A stretch of DNA of 64,000 bases from Halopseudomonas pachastrellae. Lineage in GTDB: Bacteria > Pseudomonadota > Gammaproteobacteria > Pseudomonadales > Pseudomonadaceae. Shown piece by piece: positions 47,746-60,324 of this stretch (its first letter is position 1; the number at the start of each line of letters is the position of its first letter). The stretch is taken from the NCBI RefSeq assembly GCF_900114765.1, contig NZ_FOUD01000005.1, forward strand, positions 124,001-188,000, read 5' to 3'. Under the pieces are notes generated by a model, which worked only from the letters and a program-made list of their open reading frames with translations, was not told the DNA's origin and searched no databases. The translations under genes were made by a program, and so were the position numbers.

Positions 47746-49428
47746 ATGCTGAACAGTTTTCGTCAATCCATGGCCTGGGTGCACACCTGGTTCGGGCTGG
47801 TGCCGGGCTTTGTCCTGATGGTCGCCTTCTTTTTTGGCGCGCTCTCGGTGTTTGACCGTGAGATTGACCGCTGGGCGATCCCGGATACGCGCTTCGAGCC
47901 GCAGCCGATGCCGTCCTACGACAACCTGCTCAAGCAGGTCTTTGCCGATCTCAAGCCTCACCCGCTGGATATGGCCGCGACCGCCGAGCGGGTCATTGGC
48001 GATCTCCTTGCGCCCGAGACCATGCCCATGGTCGGCTTGTTTGCCTACACCACCCACCGTGACCCGGTGCTGCGCATCGGCGCCGAGTTTGACATCCCCA
48101 ATAAGCCGATTGACCCCAAAGACGATCACCTGCACGTACACGGCTGGGCAACCATCGACCCGCGTACCGGTGCGGCGCTGGCCGATGATCAGCTGAAAAT
48201 CGGCAGCAACTGGTTCTACCCGATGCATTACAGCCTGCAGCTGCACTGGAAGAACATCGGTACCTTTGTTGTCGGGCTGGCGGCCTTGATCATGCTGGTA
48301 GCGTTGGTCACCGGGGTAATCATGCATCGCAAGGTCTTCAAGGAATTCTTTACCTTCCGGCCGCACAAGCGCACTCAGCGCAGTGCACTCGACCTGCACA
48401 ACATGACCGGTGTGGTGGCGCTGCCTTTCCACTTCTTCTTTGCCTTTACCGGTCTGGTGATCTTTGCTGCGTTCTATTACTTCCCGGTCTCCGGCACCCT
48501 GCTCAAGCCGCTGCATGACCGCCACGAGGTCATCGAGGCCGAGCACACCGGCCTGCCGCATGACGAGGCGGGCGTGCCTGCCGAGCTGGCGTCGGTCGAT
48601 GCCATGGTTGCCGAGGCCAAGCGTATCTGGGCCGAGCGCGACATGGCCGGCGAGGTTGGTCTGCTGATGATCGAGCACCTGGGCGATGCCAACGGCTACG
48701 TCAGTATTTACCGCGCCGGCAGTGATCGCGTTGCGCTGGTGGGCGAGGGGATTCACTTCAAGGCGAGCACCGGTGAGGTGCTGCGCGAAGAGCCGCCGAG
48801 TGACCCGGTGGGCGCGTTAAATGAGTTTCTCACCGGCCTGCATCTGCAGCATTTTGAACACTGGACCCTGCGCTGGCTGTACGTGGCTGGCGGCTTGCTG
48901 GGCTGTATCTGTATTGCTACCGGCTTTGTGTTTTTTGTCGAAAAGCGCAAGCAGGAGCACGCCAGACGCGGGTTGCAGGGCTGCCGGCTGGTCGATGCCA
49001 TGGCCGTGACCACGGTGACCGGCATGGTGCTGGCGGCGGTCGCCATGCTGGTGGCCAACCGCTTGTTGCCTGAGGCGATGCCGGGGCGGGGCGAATGGGA
49101 GAAGTGGACCTTCTGGGGTGTGTGGCTGCTCAGCCTGCTGCACGCGCTCTGGCGCAGCGCACCGGTTGCCCAGGCGCGGGCCAACCCGGCCTGGCGCGAG
49201 CAGTGCTGGGCGCTGGCGCTGGCCTGCGTTGCAGCGGTGCTGCTGAACTGGATCACCACGGGGGATCACCTGCTGAAAACCATGTTGCTGGACCCCTACT
49301 GGGCCGTTGCCGGCGTAGATCTGAGCCTGCTGGCCTGCGCGCTGGTGTCCGTGCTGACGGCCCGACGCCTGGCGCGCACCCTAGAAGTCAAGTCGACCAG
49401 TCGGATTGGTGGGGTGGCGTATGAGTAA
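47746..49428 (+). CDS. PepSY-associated transmembrane protein (siderophore/heme iron-release type)
   Basis: Inner-membrane protein of 560 residues with a first span (WFGLVPGFVLMVAFFFGALSVF), PepSY-like periplasmic domains, further spans (FVVGLAALIMLVALVTGVIM, VALPFHFFFAFTGLVIFAAF, LYVAGGLLGCICIATGFVFF, and two or three near the C terminus), and histidines on helix ends (MHRKVFKEFF, DLHNMTGVVALPFHFFF, LHLQHFEHW) that suit heme binding. Relatives such as FoxB/PiuB-like proteins are thought to reduce ferric siderophores. ATG 47746 follows GATAGGAGC. DUF3325 overlaps its end. Confidence 0.88.
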   Translation: MLNSFRQSMAWVHTWFGLVPGFVLMVAFFFGALSVFDREIDRWAIPDTRFEPQPMPSYDNLLKQVFADLKPHPLDMAATAERVIGDLLAPETMPMVGLFAYTTHRDPVLRIGAEFDIPNKPIDPKDDHLHVHGWATIDPRTGAALADDQLKIGSNWFYPMHYSLQLHWKNIGTFVVGLAALIMLVALVTGVIMHRKVFKEFFTFRPHKRTQRSALDLHNMTGVVALPFHFFFAFTGLVIFAAFYYFPVSGTLLKPLHDRHEVIEAEHTGLPHDEAGVPAELASVDAMVAEAKRIWAERDMAGEVGLLMIEHLGDANGYVSIYRAGSDRVALVGEGIHFKASTGEVLREEPPSDPVGALNEFLTGLHLQHFEHWTLRWLYVAGGLLGCICIATGFVFFVEKRKQEHARRGLQGCRLVDAMAVTTVTGMVLAAVAMLVANRLLPEAMPGRGEWEKWTFWGVWLLSLLHALWRSAPVAQARANPAWREQCWALALACVAAVLLNWITTGDHLLKTMLLDPYWAVAGVDLSLLACALVSVLTARRLARTLEVKSTSRIGGVAYE

Positions 49429-49738
49429 CGCCGGCGTTTGGCTGCTGGCTGCGGCGGCCAGTATGTGGCTGGCGACCAGCTGGCTGGCACTGTCGTTGCC
49501 TGCGCACTGGCGTCAGGTGTTTGCCGGTGGCGAGACGGCGCCGGGTTATTTGCGTGTGCTGGGCTGGCTGGCGCTGGTGGTGTCGGTATTGTGCTGTTTT
49601 CAGGCTGACCACCCGTCGATGGCGGTACTGGTCTGGTTTACCTTGTTGCCGGTGGCGGCGGTCGCCACGGCCATGATGCTGAGTTATCGACCCGCGCTGT
49701 TGCGTGTGGTTTGTCCTGCATTTTTGCGCGTCGGTTAA
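49421..49738 (+). CDS. DUF3325 family small membrane protein
   Basis: A 105-residue protein with three hydrophobic segments (VWLLAAAASMWLATSWLALSL, LRVLGWLALVVSVLCCF, MAVLVWFTLLPVAAVATAMM). It matches DUF3325, the usual third gene after DUF3649 and PepSY. Its ATG lies eight bases inside the PepSY gene, so translation is coupled. Role unknown beyond association with iron uptake. Confidence 0.8.
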   Translation: MSNAGVWLLAAAASMWLATSWLALSLPAHWRQVFAGGETAPGYLRVLGWLALVVSVLCCFQADHPSMAVLVWFTLLPVAAVATAMMLSYRPALLRVVCPAFLRVG

Positions 49739-49789
49739 CGACGCGCCTCCTGCGCCCGGAGAGGGCGTTCTGTCCGGGATGGAACCTTG

Positions 49790-49815
49790 GAAGGCGGCTT
49801 TGTCAGGTCGCCTTC
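49790..49815 (+). other. hairpin after DUF3325
   Basis: GAAGGCG and CGCCTTC (7-bp stem, 12-base loop) without a T-run, 51 bases after the stop. A weak terminator at best, so some read-through into the efflux operon is possible. The 175-base gap 49739-49913 shows nothing else I can name. Confidence 0.35.
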
Positions 49816-49913
49816 GCATTAGGTAAAAGTGTGTAAATTCACTAGGGCTGGCAAGGCATATTGCCTAGAGTCTGCCGTTAGTTGCCAAAAGCTATTCCCG
49901 GACCCTGACCTTT

Positions 49914-51152
49914 ATGTCTTCTTCTGCTCTGTTCTCCCGCACGCGGGTTAAGTGGTTACTGCTGCTTGCCGCCATCGTTGCCGCCCTGGTTTTTGCCTGG
50001 TACCAGTTTTCCGGTTCTGCCGCGCCTGCGCCCATGTCCCATCGCATGGCTTTTGGCGCGCCTGCGGTGGTACGCGTGGAGCCGGCCCAGCGCAGTGAGC
50101 TGGATGTGCAGATCAAGTCCATTGGCACGGTGACACCGCTCAATACCGTGATCGTGCAGAGCCGCGTCAACGGTGTGCTCGAGCGGGTGGTGTTTGAAGA
50201 GGGCAGCGCGGTGGAGCAGGGCGACCTGCTGGCCGAGGTGGACCCGTTGCCCTACAAGGCGCAGCTGGAGCAGGCCGAGGGGCAACTGCAGCAGAGCCGC
50301 GCCACGCTGGAAAACGCCCGAGCAGACCTGGCCCTGTACGAGACCCTGTGGGAGCAGGACTCCATCGCCCGCCAGCAGTTGAGTGACCAGCGCGCCATGG
50401 TCAACGAGCTGCTGGGCACGGTGCGGGCCAATCAGGCCGCCGTTGATGACGCCCGCCTGCAACTGTCCTGGACGCGCATTACCGCGCCGCTGTCCGGGCG
50501 CCTGGGGCTGCGCAAGGTCGACCAGGGTAACCTGGTGACCGGCAGCGAGGCCGAGGGCATTGTCAGCATTACCCAGATGCAACCGATTGCCGTCAACTTC
50601 ACCGTACCAGAAGTGGATGTGCCGGCGTTGCGCAGCTCGTTCCGGGGCGAGGAGCCGCTCAAGGTTGAAGTGCTGGACCGCAATGATCAGCAGGTGATTG
50701 CCACCGGCAACCTGACCACCCTGGATAACCAGATCGACACCGCGACCGGCACGCTGCGGGTGCGCGGCCAGTTTGCCAATGAGGATGAGGCGCTGTTCCC
50801 CAACCAGTTCGTCAATGTGCGTCTGCGCCTGAGCACCCTGCGCGACGTGGTCACCATCGCCTCCGACGCCGTGCAGTTCGGCAACAGCCGCACCTATGTC
50901 TACGTGGTGGAAGACAGCAAGGCCTATGTGCGTGAGGTAACCCTGGGTGCCAGCGCTGACGGCCGAGTGGCCGTGACCAGCGGCTTGCAGGCTGGCGAGC
51001 AGGTGGTGCTGGAAGGGCTTGATCGCCTGCGCGACGGCAAGGAGGTAGTGATACCCGACGCCGAGGGTGAGGTGGCTGCTGCGCCGCCGGCAACCGAGAC
51101 TGCGCAGCGTCCGGGTAACGGTGAGCGTCGCGGTCCGCGACCGGCCAACTGA
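49914..51152 (+). CDS. muxA: RND efflux periplasmic adaptor (MuxA/MdtA type)
   Basis: Membrane fusion protein of 412 residues. N-terminal anchor span ([21 protein letters not shown], about 12-32), then the lipoyl half ([39 protein letters not shown]), a helical hairpin (about 120-185), the second lipoyl half ([20 protein letters not shown]) and the beta-barrel and membrane-proximal domains. The tail after residue 385 is low complexity. It is followed by two different RND pump genes and an outer-membrane channel, the MuxABC-OpmB (MdtABC) arrangement. The symbol is by gene order and similarity. No strong ribosome site is seen before ATG 49914. Confidence 0.85.
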   Translation: MSSSALFSRTRVKWLLLLAAIVAALVFAWYQFSGSAAPAPMSHRMAFGAPAVVRVEPAQRSELDVQIKSIGTVTPLNTVIVQSRVNGVLERVVFEEGSAVEQGDLLAEVDPLPYKAQLEQAEGQLQQSRATLENARADLALYETLWEQDSIARQQLSDQRAMVNELLGTVRANQAAVDDARLQLSWTRITAPLSGRLGLRKVDQGNLVTGSEAEGIVSITQMQPIAVNFTVPEVDVPALRSSFRGEEPLKVEVLDRNDQQVIATGNLTTLDNQIDTATGTLRVRGQFANEDEALFPNQFVNVRLRLSTLRDVVTIASDAVQFGNSRTYVYVVEDSKAYVREVTLGASADGRVAVTSGLQAGEQVVLEGLDRLRDGKEVVIPDAEGEVAAAPPATETAQRPGNGERRGPRPAN

Positions 51153-51162
51153 GCACGCCGGC

Positions 51163-54100
51163 ATGAAGAGCCTGTCTACGCCTTTTATTCTTCGCCCGGT
51201 CGCTACCTCGCTGCTGATGCTGGCCTTTATGGCCGCCGGCCTGCTGGCATGGCGCCTGCTGCCGGTTGCCGCGTTGCCGCAGGTCGACTATCCGATCATT
51301 CAGGTCTTTACCTTTCAGCCGGGGGCCAGCCCGGAAATTACCGCGCGGACCATTACCGCGCCGCTGGAGCGTCACCTGGGGCAGATCCCGGGGCTCAAGC
51401 AGATGTCATCGACCAGTTCCGGTGGTGCGTCGGTCATCACCCTGCAGTTTGATCTGGACGAAGACCTGGGCGTGGCCGAGCAGGAAGTGCAGGCGGCCAT
51501 GAACACGGCAGACAGCCTGCTGCCGAGCGACCTGCCCACGCCGCCGATCTACCGCAAGGTCAACCCGGCCGATGCGCCCATCCTGACCTTGGCGATTACC
51601 TCCGACAGCCTGCCGCTGCCGGAAGTGCATGACCTGGTCGACACCCGCATGGCGCAGAAGCTGGCGCAGCTGTCCGGTGTGGGTATGGTCAGCCTGGCTG
51701 GCGGGCAGCGCCCGGCGCTGCGTGTGCTGGTCAACCCCAACGCGCTGACGGCTTACGGCCTGAGCCTGGACAGCGTGCGTCAGAGCATTGCCGCGACCAA
51801 CGTCAATCAGCCCAAGGGCAGCTTTGACGGCCCGACCCGCTCGACCATGCTCGATGCCAACGACCAGATTCGCTCGGTAGAGGATTACCGCAAGCTGATC
51901 ATCACCTGGCAAGACGGTGCGCCGCTGCGCCTGGGCGATGTGGCGACCATTGTCGATGGCGCCGAGGACCGTTTTCTGGCCGCCTGGGCCAATAGCCAGC
52001 CGGCAGTGCTGCTGAACGTGCAGCGCCAGCCCGGGGCCAATGTGATCGATGTTACTGACAGTGTGCGTGAGTTGCTGCCGCAGCTAACCTCGACCCTGCC
52101 GGCGGCGGTCGATGTCGCGGTGCTGACCGACCGCACCCACAGTATTCGTGCCTCGGTCAGCGATACCCAGAAAGAATTGCTGTTTGCCATTGGCCTGGTG
52201 GTGCTGGTGACCTTTGCGTTTTTGCGCAGCCCCTCGGCCACCATTATCCCCAGCGTGGCGGTACCACTGTCGCTGGTGGGCACCTTCGCCTTCATGTACC
52301 TGATGGACTTCTCGGTCAACAACCTGACGCTGATGGCGCTGACCATCGCCACCGGCTTTGTGGTGGATGACGCCATCGTCATGCTGGAGAACGTGGCGCG
52401 GCACCGGGAGATGGGCAAGTCGCCGATGCAGGCGGCGTTGGCCGGCGCGGGTGAGATTGGCTTTACCCTGATGTCGCTGACATTCTCGCTGGTAGCGGTA
52501 TTGATTCCGCTGCTGTTCATGCCGGATGTGGTTGGCCGCCTGTTCCACGAGTTCGCCATCACCCTGGCGGTGGCCATTGTCATCTCGCTGGTGGTATCGC
52601 TGACGCTGACGCCCATGATGTGCGCGCGCATGCTGCACACCCCGCCGCAAGAGGACGCCGGCGGCTTTATGCATGGCGTCATCGAGCGCTACGGTCGTGC
52701 GCTGGACTGGGTGCTGGAGCGTCAGCGCGCCACGTTGCTGGTGATGCTGGGCACTATCGCGTTGACCGGGCTGCTGTATCTGGCGGTGGACAAGGACTTC
52801 TTCCCGGTGCAGGACAGCAACGTCATCCAGGTGATTACCGAGGCGCCGCAGGACATCTCCTTCAGCGCTATGGCCGAGCGTCAGCGCAATCTCGCCGTTG
52901 CGTTATTGGAAGACCCGGCCATCGAGAATCTGTCGTCCTTTATCGGTGTGGATGGCAGCAACGTCACGCTCAACAGCGGCCGCTTGCTGATCAACCTGCC
53001 GCCGCACAGCGAGCGCGACGAGAGTCTGTTTACCGTGATGAATCGGCTGCGTGAACGCGCCGCCGAGGTGCCGGGCATCACCGCCTGGTTCCAGCCGGTG
53101 CAGGAGCTGACGATCGAAGACCGGGTCAGCCGCACCCAGTACCAGTTCAGCCTGACCAGCCTGGACAGTGACGAGCTGCGTGAGTGGGTGCCGGTGATGG
53201 TCGATGCCCTGAACGCGCGCCCGGAACTGCAGGACGTGGCCTCCGATCTGCAGCAGCAGGGCCTGGAAGCCTATGTGGAAATCGACCGCGACGCCGCTGC
53301 GCGGCTGGGCCTGAATGTCACCGACGTGGCCAACACGCTGTATAACGCCTTTGGTCAGCGGCAGATCGCGACCCTGTTTACCCAGGCCAACCAGTACCGC
53401 GTGATCATGGAGGTGGACCCGCAGTTTGCCGGCACACCGGACAGCCTGCGCAATCTGCACGTTACCAGCGCTGACGGCAGCTCGGTTCCGCTGGCCAGCG
53501 TTGCGCAGGTTCACCAGCGTAGTGCGGCGCTGCTGATCAATCATCAGGGGCAGTTCCCGGCCACTACCGTGTCTTTCAATCTGGCGCCCGGTGCGTCACT
53601 GGGCCAAGCGGTCGAGGCGATCGAGGCGGTGCAGCAGGAGTTGGCGCTGCCGGTCAGCGTGGAGTTGCGCTTTCAGGGCGCCGCCGAAGCCTTCCGCGCA
53701 TCGCTGAGCAACACTCTGTGGCTGATTCTGGCCGCAGTGCTGACCATGTACATCGTGCTCGGCGTGCTCTATGAGAGCACCATTCACCCGGTAACCATTC
53801 TCTCGACGCTGCCTTCGGCCACGGTTGGCGCCTTGCTGGCGCTGCTGCTGACCGGCCGCGCGCTGGACATGATCTCGGTCGTGGGCATCGTGCTGCTGAT
53901 CGGTCTGGTGAAGAAGAACGGCATCATGATGGTCGACTTTGCCCTGGAGGCACAGCGCAATCAGGGCATGAGCCCGCGCGAGGCGATTCACCGCGCGGCG
54001 CTGCTGCGTTTCCGGCCGATCCTGATGACCACGCTGGCGGCGCTGTTTGGCGCGCTGCCGTTGATGCTGGCCAGCGGCTCGGGCGCCGAGCTGCGCCAGC

Positions 54101-54243
54101 CGCTCGGTGTGGTGATGGTCGGCGGCTTGCTGGTCAGTCAGGTGCTGACGCTGTTCACCACGCCGGTGGTGTACCTGTTCTTTGATCGTCTGACCCGTCA
54201 GCGCACGCCCGAGCCTGCGCCGACGCCAGAGAGCGCGCTGTGA
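51163..54243 (+). CDS. muxB: RND efflux permease, first pump subunit (MuxB/MdtB type)
   Basis: Proton-driven inner-membrane RND transporter of 1026 residues. The start [20 protein letters not shown] (ATG 51163) is the standard first helix. Periplasmic loops follow, TM4 carries the proton-relay aspartates ([20 protein letters not shown], about residue 400), and the C-terminal half repeats the fold ([20 protein letters not shown]). The pair MuxB/MuxC forms a mixed trimer in the MdtBC-type pumps, which is known for relatives and inferred here. It is ten bases after muxA. Confidence 0.88.
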   Translation: MKSLSTPFILRPVATSLLMLAFMAAGLLAWRLLPVAALPQVDYPIIQVFTFQPGASPEITARTITAPLERHLGQIPGLKQMSSTSSGGASVITLQFDLDEDLGVAEQEVQAAMNTADSLLPSDLPTPPIYRKVNPADAPILTLAITSDSLPLPEVHDLVDTRMAQKLAQLSGVGMVSLAGGQRPALRVLVNPNALTAYGLSLDSVRQSIAATNVNQPKGSFDGPTRSTMLDANDQIRSVEDYRKLIITWQDGAPLRLGDVATIVDGAEDRFLAAWANSQPAVLLNVQRQPGANVIDVTDSVRELLPQLTSTLPAAVDVAVLTDRTHSIRASVSDTQKELLFAIGLVVLVTFAFLRSPSATIIPSVAVPLSLVGTFAFMYLMDFSVNNLTLMALTIATGFVVDDAIVMLENVARHREMGKSPMQAALAGAGEIGFTLMSLTFSLVAVLIPLLFMPDVVGRLFHEFAITLAVAIVISLVVSLTLTPMMCARMLHTPPQEDAGGFMHGVIERYGRALDWVLERQRATLLVMLGTIALTGLLYLAVDKDFFPVQDSNVIQVITEAPQDISFSAMAERQRNLAVALLEDPAIENLSSFIGVDGSNVTLNSGRLLINLPPHSERDESLFTVMNRLRERAAEVPGITAWFQPVQELTIEDRVSRTQYQFSLTSLDSDELREWVPVMVDALNARPELQDVASDLQQQGLEAYVEIDRDAAARLGLNVTDVANTLYNAFGQRQIATLFTQANQYRVIMEVDPQFAGTPDSLRNLHVTSADGSSVPLASVAQVHQRSAALLINHQGQFPATTVSFNLAPGASLGQAVEAIEAVQQELALPVSVELRFQGAAEAFRASLSNTLWLILAAVLTMYIVLGVLYESTIHPVTILSTLPSATVGALLALLLTGRALDMISVVGIVLLIGLVKKNGIMMVDFALEAQRNQGMSPREAIHRAALLRFRPILMTTLAALFGALPLMLASGSGAELRQPLGVVMVGGLLVSQVLTLFTTPVVYLFFDRLTRQRTPEPAPTPESAL

Positions 54244-57200
54244 GTAGCGAGGCAGGCATGCTGCAGCGCCCGGTTGGCCTGTCGCTGCTGGCGCTGGCAC
54301 TGGTGCTGGTGGGTTTGCTGTGCTGGCGGTTGCTGCCGGTAGCGCCGCTGCCACAGGTTGAGGTGCCGATGATCGTGGTGACCGCCAGCCTGCCGGGTGC
54401 CAGCCCGGAAAGCATGGCAACCACTGTTGCCACGCCGCTGGAGCGCGCGCTGGGGGCTATTTCCGGCGTCACCGAGATTTCCTCATCATCCAACCAGGGC
54501 TCGACCCAGGTGGCGCTCGCCTTTGAGCTGGACCGCGATCTCAATGAAGCGGCGCGCGAGGTGCAGGCGGCGATCAACGCGGTGCGTGGCGACCTGCCGG
54601 CAGGCATGCCGGGCAACCCCGAATACCACAAGATCGACCCCTCGCAGGCGCCGATCATGGGGCTGGCGCTGAGTTCTCCCAACCTGTCGCCCAGCGAGTT
54701 GTACGACATTGGCTCGACCATTCTGGCACAGAAAATCGCGCAGATTTCCGGTGTTGGCGAGGTGAGTGTAGGCGGTGCGTCCCTGCCGGCTGTGCGGGTG
54801 CAACTGGATGCGGCTGCGCTGATGCACTATGGCATCTCGCTGGACGAGGTGCGCAGTGTCATTTCCAGCAGCAATGCGCTGCGGCCGATGGGCGTGATCG
54901 AGGAGGGCAGCCACCGCTGGCAGGTGCAGACCAGCGAGGCGCTGCGCACCGCAGTGGCTTATCGCAACCTGATCGTGCGCTACCAGGACGGCGCCGCCGT
55001 GCGTCTGGGTGATGTCGCCCAGGTCACCGACTCGGTGGAGAACCGCTACAGCGCCGGTTTCCATAACGACCGCGCTGCGGTGATTCTCAGCGTCAGCCGG
55101 CAGAGCGGCGCCAACATCGTGGAAACCGTGGCCAATATCCACGAACGCCTGCCGCAGCTGTACAACCTGATTCCGTCCGACGCCGAGCTGACCATCATCA
55201 GCGACCGCTCACCGGTGATTCGCGCCACCCTGCGCGAGGCGCAAATCTCCCTGCTGGTCGCGGCGCTGCTGGTGGTCATTGTGGTCTGGCTGTTCCTGGG
55301 TAACCTGCGTGCGGCGCTGATCCCCTCGACGGCCATTCCGGTGTCGCTGATCGGCAGCTTTGTGGTCATGTACCTCTGCGGCTTCTCGCTCAACAACCTG
55401 TCGCTGATGGCGCTGATCGTCGGGGCCGGGCTGGTGGTGGACGATGCCATTGTGGTGCTGGAGAACGTGCAGCGGCACATGGCCAACGGCCTGTCGCCGT
55501 TGCAGGCCGCTGCCCGCAGCGCCCGTGAGCTGCGCTTTACGCTGATTGCCATGACGCTGGCGCTAGCGGTGGTGTTTGCCTCTATTCTGTTTCTGGACGG
55601 CTTGATTCAGCAGCTGTTTCAGGAGTTCTCCATCACCCTGGTGGCGGCCATGCTGATCTCCCTGCTGGTGTCGCTGACACTGACCCCGGCGCTGTGTGCC
55701 ATGTGGCTCAAGCCCGGCCAGCACGCCGCCAGCGAGCAGGACAACAAGGACTCGCTGTTTGCCAGCCTGCAGGATGGGTACGCCCGTTCACTGCGCTGGC
55801 TGCTGCGTTTTCGCCCGCTGGCCATCGTGCTGCTGCTGGGCGCCATTGGCAGCAGTGGTTATTTGCTGGCCAACCTGCCGGAAGAGTCACTGCCGCAGCA
55901 GGACAGCGGCCAGATCAACGGCTTCTTGCGCGGCGATGACGGCCTGTCGTTTCAGGTCATGCAGCCAAAGATCGAGGCCTACCGGCAATACATCTTGCAG
56001 GACCCGGCGGTGGCGGACCTGACCGGCACTTCCGGCGGCGACCGGGGGCTGACCAATACGCAGTTGTCGATCAAGCTCAAACCCCTGTCCGAGCGCGATG
56101 CCTCGGCGCAGGAGGTGGTGGAGCGCCTGCGCGCGGGAGCGCCGCAGATTCCGGGCATCATGATGTTTCTGATGGTGGAGCAGGACCTGTTCTTCCGCCC
56201 GCCGTTCCGCCGTAGCGAGTACGAGGTGCTGCTGCGCTCGGATTCGCTGGAGGCGCTGAAACAGTGGTCGCGTACGGTGGCACAGGCGATGGAACAGAGC
56301 CCGCTGCTGACCGACGTGGACTCGATGGACGGCGATGAGACGCGTCAGGTCGTGCTGGATATCGACCGCGAAGCGGCGCGGCGCCTGGGCTCGGATATGC
56401 AGACCATCTCCTCGGTGCTGAACAACTCCTTCTCGCAGCGCCAGGTGGCTACCCTGTACGACGAGCTCAACCAGTACCGGGTGGTGATGGAGCTGGCGCC
56501 GCGTTACACCGAAAGCCCCGCCGTGCTGTCTCAGCTGGAGGCGCTGACCAGCGATGGCCAGCGGGTGCCGTTCTCGACCTTTGCTTCCTGGGAATACGGG
56601 ATGGCCGAGGATCGGATCCGCCACGAAGGTCAGTTTGCTTCCCTTGGTATTGGCTATGCTCTGGCCGAAGGGGTGACGGATATTCAGGCGCGCGAGGCCA
56701 TCGAGCAGATTCTCAACGACGTGATGCTGCCCAGCTCGGTGCATCTGGCGCCGCCCTCGGCCAATGACTTCAGTACCGTGCTCGACCCCTGGGTTTTTGT
56801 AGTGGTGTTGTTGGCGGTGTACCTGGTATTGGGCGTGCTGTACGAGAGCACGTTGCACCCGTTGACCATTCTGTCGACCCTGCCACCGGCCGGGCTGGGC
56901 GCGCTGCTGGCGCTGAAGTTTGGCGGCCAGAATCTCAGCCTGATTGCGATGCTCGGGCTGTTTCTGCTGATCGGCATCGTGATGAAGAACGCCATCATGA
57001 TGATCGACTTTGCCCTGGAGCTGCAGCGTCGCGACGGTATGGCCCCGCGCCAGGCTATTGAACGCGCGGCGCTGCTGCGTCTGCGCCCGATCCTGATGAC
57101 CAACCTGGCCGGCATGCTTGGCGCGGTGCCGCTGATCCTGGGTTTTGGTGAGGGCGCCGAGATGCGTCGTCCGCTGGGCATGACCATCTTTGGTGGTCTG

Positions 57201-57320
57201 GCCCTGAGTCAGTTGCTGACTCTGTACACCACACCTGCGGTGTACCTGTATCTGGAAAACCTGCGCCAGCGCGTGCTGCGTCGCCGCGCCGCGCCCGAAC
57301 CCTCCGAATCCTCTGTCTGA
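54240..57320 (+). CDS. muxC: RND efflux permease, second pump subunit (MuxC/MdtC type)
   Basis: Second RND transporter, 1026 residues, about as long as the first but clearly diverged. It begins with GTG overlapping the muxB stop (GTGA), so the two are translationally coupled. The first helix is [23 protein letters not shown]4 shows [20 protein letters not shown] with the paired aspartates; the C-terminal half has [19 protein letters not shown]. Both pumps keep their proton-relay residues, so both look active. Confidence 0.88.
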   Translation: MSSEAGMLQRPVGLSLLALALVLVGLLCWRLLPVAPLPQVEVPMIVVTASLPGASPESMATTVATPLERALGAISGVTEISSSSNQGSTQVALAFELDRDLNEAAREVQAAINAVRGDLPAGMPGNPEYHKIDPSQAPIMGLALSSPNLSPSELYDIGSTILAQKIAQISGVGEVSVGGASLPAVRVQLDAAALMHYGISLDEVRSVISSSNALRPMGVIEEGSHRWQVQTSEALRTAVAYRNLIVRYQDGAAVRLGDVAQVTDSVENRYSAGFHNDRAAVILSVSRQSGANIVETVANIHERLPQLYNLIPSDAELTIISDRSPVIRATLREAQISLLVAALLVVIVVWLFLGNLRAALIPSTAIPVSLIGSFVVMYLCGFSLNNLSLMALIVGAGLVVDDAIVVLENVQRHMANGLSPLQAAARSARELRFTLIAMTLALAVVFASILFLDGLIQQLFQEFSITLVAAMLISLLVSLTLTPALCAMWLKPGQHAASEQDNKDSLFASLQDGYARSLRWLLRFRPLAIVLLLGAIGSSGYLLANLPEESLPQQDSGQINGFLRGDDGLSFQVMQPKIEAYRQYILQDPAVADLTGTSGGDRGLTNTQLSIKLKPLSERDASAQEVVERLRAGAPQIPGIMMFLMVEQDLFFRPPFRRSEYEVLLRSDSLEALKQWSRTVAQAMEQSPLLTDVDSMDGDETRQVVLDIDREAARRLGSDMQTISSVLNNSFSQRQVATLYDELNQYRVVMELAPRYTESPAVLSQLEALTSDGQRVPFSTFASWEYGMAEDRIRHEGQFASLGIGYALAEGVTDIQAREAIEQILNDVMLPSSVHLAPPSANDFSTVLDPWVFVVVLLAVYLVLGVLYESTLHPLTILSTLPPAGLGALLALKFGGQNLSLIAMLGLFLLIGIVMKNAIMMIDFALELQRRDGMAPRQAIERAALLRLRPILMTNLAGMLGAVPLILGFGEGAEMRRPLGMTIFGGLALSQLLTLYTTPAVYLYLENLRQRVLRRRAAPEPSESSV

Positions 57321-57336
57321 CGTCCGGTTGCTGCCC

Positions 57337-58758
57337 ATGAAGCCTTCGCTGTTAACCTCCGCTGTCCTGCTCGCCGCCGCCCTGGGAGGCGGCTGCACTA
57401 TGGGGCCGGATTATCGCCAACCGCCCATCGCCCAGCCGCTGGTACTCAAATACGATCAGGGCTGGCAGCCTATGCCGTCCCAGGCCTGGGCCCAGAGCGG
57501 TGCCTGGTGGGAGGCCTTTGCCGATGCCGAGCTGAGCGCGCTGGTGGTTGAGGCGAACGCCAACAACCTGACCCTGGCCCAGGCCGCTGCGCGCTATCGC
57601 GCTGCTCTGGCCCAGCGCCGCCTCAGCAGCGCCGACTATCTGCCCACCCTGAGCGCGGCGCTGGACGCCAGCCGCAGCGGCGGCAGTGACAGCGCCAATA
57701 CCGATAGCAGTCGCGCGCAGCTGGGCATCAGCTGGGAGCTGGATGTGTGGGGGCGGGTGCGGCGGCAGGTGGAATCCGACACCGCCGCGCTGGATGCCAG
57801 CGCCGCTGATCTGGCGGCCGCGCGGCTGTCGATCCAGCTGGCGGTGGTCAACAGCTTCATCAACTTGCGCGCGCTGGATGTACAGCAGCGCATTCTGCAG
57901 CAGACGCTGGAGTCGTCGGCGCGCTCGACCCAGCTGACGCGCAACCAGTACGACGCCGGCATTGTCTCGCGCGCCGATGTAATTCAGGCCGAAACCCAGC
58001 TGCAGTCGCTACGCAGCGACCTGTATGACCTGCAGAACGAGCGCGCGGTGGAGGAGAATACCCTGGCCGCATTGCTCGGCCGCGCGCCCTCTGCCTTTGA
58101 GCAGGACATCGTCGATGCCCTGCCTGCGGTGCCGCCGATCCCCTCACAGTTGCCCAGCGAGCTGATCGCCCGCCGCCCGGATGTCGTGGCGGCCGAGCGC
58201 GGTGTGGCCGCCGCCAACGCTGATATCGGTGTGGCCATCACCGCCTGGTTGCCGACCATCAGTCTGGGCGCCAGTGCTGGCGTCAGTGGCGAGTCGGTGA
58301 GTGACCTGTGGAATGCGCCGGTGCGCTTCTGGTCGGTCGGCCCGAGCCTGGCGCAAACCCTGTTTGACGGCGGCGCCCGTGATGCCGCGCGGGATGCTGC
58401 CTACGCCCGCTACGACGAGCAGGTCGCGGCCTACCGGCAAACCGTGCTGGAAGGTCTGACCGAGGTGGAAAATGCCCTGGCCACCACCGCCATCCTGCGC
58501 GAGAAGGCGGTGCAGCAGGACAAGCTGGTCAGCCTAGCGGAAGAGAACGAGCGGGTGATCACCAACCGCTATCAGTCCGGTCTGGTGTCCTATCTTGAAG
58601 TCGCTATCGCGCAGAACACCACGCTCAATGCCAAGCGCGGTCAGGTCAGCGTGACCAGCGCGCAACTGGCCGCCGCCGCGCAGCTGGCCGCCAGCATTGG
58701 CGGCGGCTGGGCGGTGGGTGACGATGTCGGGGATGCCGCCAGCAGGCCGCAGGAGTAA
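57337..58758 (+). CDS. opmB: outer-membrane efflux channel lipoprotein (OpmB/NodT type)
   Basis: TolC-like outer-membrane factor of 473 residues with a lipoprotein signal (lipobox LGGGC, mature Cys about 20) and CTMGPDYRQPP, the NodT/OprM-type N terminus. Paired OEP domains: LNLTLAQ-like NNLTLAQAAARYRAALAQ and ITNRYQSGLVSYLEVAIAQN, with RRPDVVAAERGVAAANADIG between. ATG 57337 is preferred over TTG 57328. It completes a self-contained tripartite pump operon and ends facing fumC. Confidence 0.88.
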   Translation: MKPSLLTSAVLLAAALGGGCTMGPDYRQPPIAQPLVLKYDQGWQPMPSQAWAQSGAWWEAFADAELSALVVEANANNLTLAQAAARYRAALAQRRLSSADYLPTLSAALDASRSGGSDSANTDSSRAQLGISWELDVWGRVRRQVESDTAALDASAADLAAARLSIQLAVVNSFINLRALDVQQRILQQTLESSARSTQLTRNQYDAGIVSRADVIQAETQLQSLRSDLYDLQNERAVEENTLAALLGRAPSAFEQDIVDALPAVPPIPSQLPSELIARRPDVVAAERGVAAANADIGVAITAWLPTISLGASAGVSGESVSDLWNAPVRFWSVGPSLAQTLFDGGARDAARDAAYARYDEQVAAYRQTVLEGLTEVENALATTAILREKAVQQDKLVSLAEENERVITNRYQSGLVSYLEVAIAQNTTLNAKRGQVSVTSAQLAAAAQLAASIGGGWAVGDDVGDAASRPQE

Positions 58759-58785
58759 AGCCTGCGGCGCTGCGTTTGGCAGGCT
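58759..58785. other. hairpin between convergent opmB and fumC
   Basis: AGCCTGC and GCAGGCT (7-bp stem) at the shared 3' ends. No T-run. Confidence 0.35.
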
Positions 58786-58790
58786 GCTGC

Positions 58791-60170
<1,380 letters not shown>

Positions 60171-60265
60171 GCTGCTGCGCTCCTGGGTCTGGGGGGCAGC
60201 GTGGTGCAGGAGTGTGGAAAAGCCGCCGCCCGGTCTGTGGTGTCTGTGTGCGCACTGACGTTAAT

Positions 60266-60284
60266 GCAAGTCGTTATCATTATC
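60266..60284 (-). promoter_or_regulatory. Fur box and promoter of fumC
   Basis: On the minus strand GATAATGATAACGACTTGC: the first 11 bases match the Fur consensus exactly. It overlaps a possible promoter TTGATA-N17-TAACGT, so Fur binding would block fumC transcription. Confidence 0.72.
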
Positions 60285-60320
60285 AAGCAAGGCCGGCACA
60301 TTGCTGTCCCGGCCTTGCTT
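60285..60320 (-). terminator. metE terminator hairpin
   Basis: AAGCAAGGCCGG and CCGGCCTTGCTT form a perfect 12-bp stem four bases after the metE stop and directly abutting the fumC Fur box. There is no long T-run, so efficiency is uncertain. Confidence 0.65.
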
Positions 60321-60324
60321 GGAC

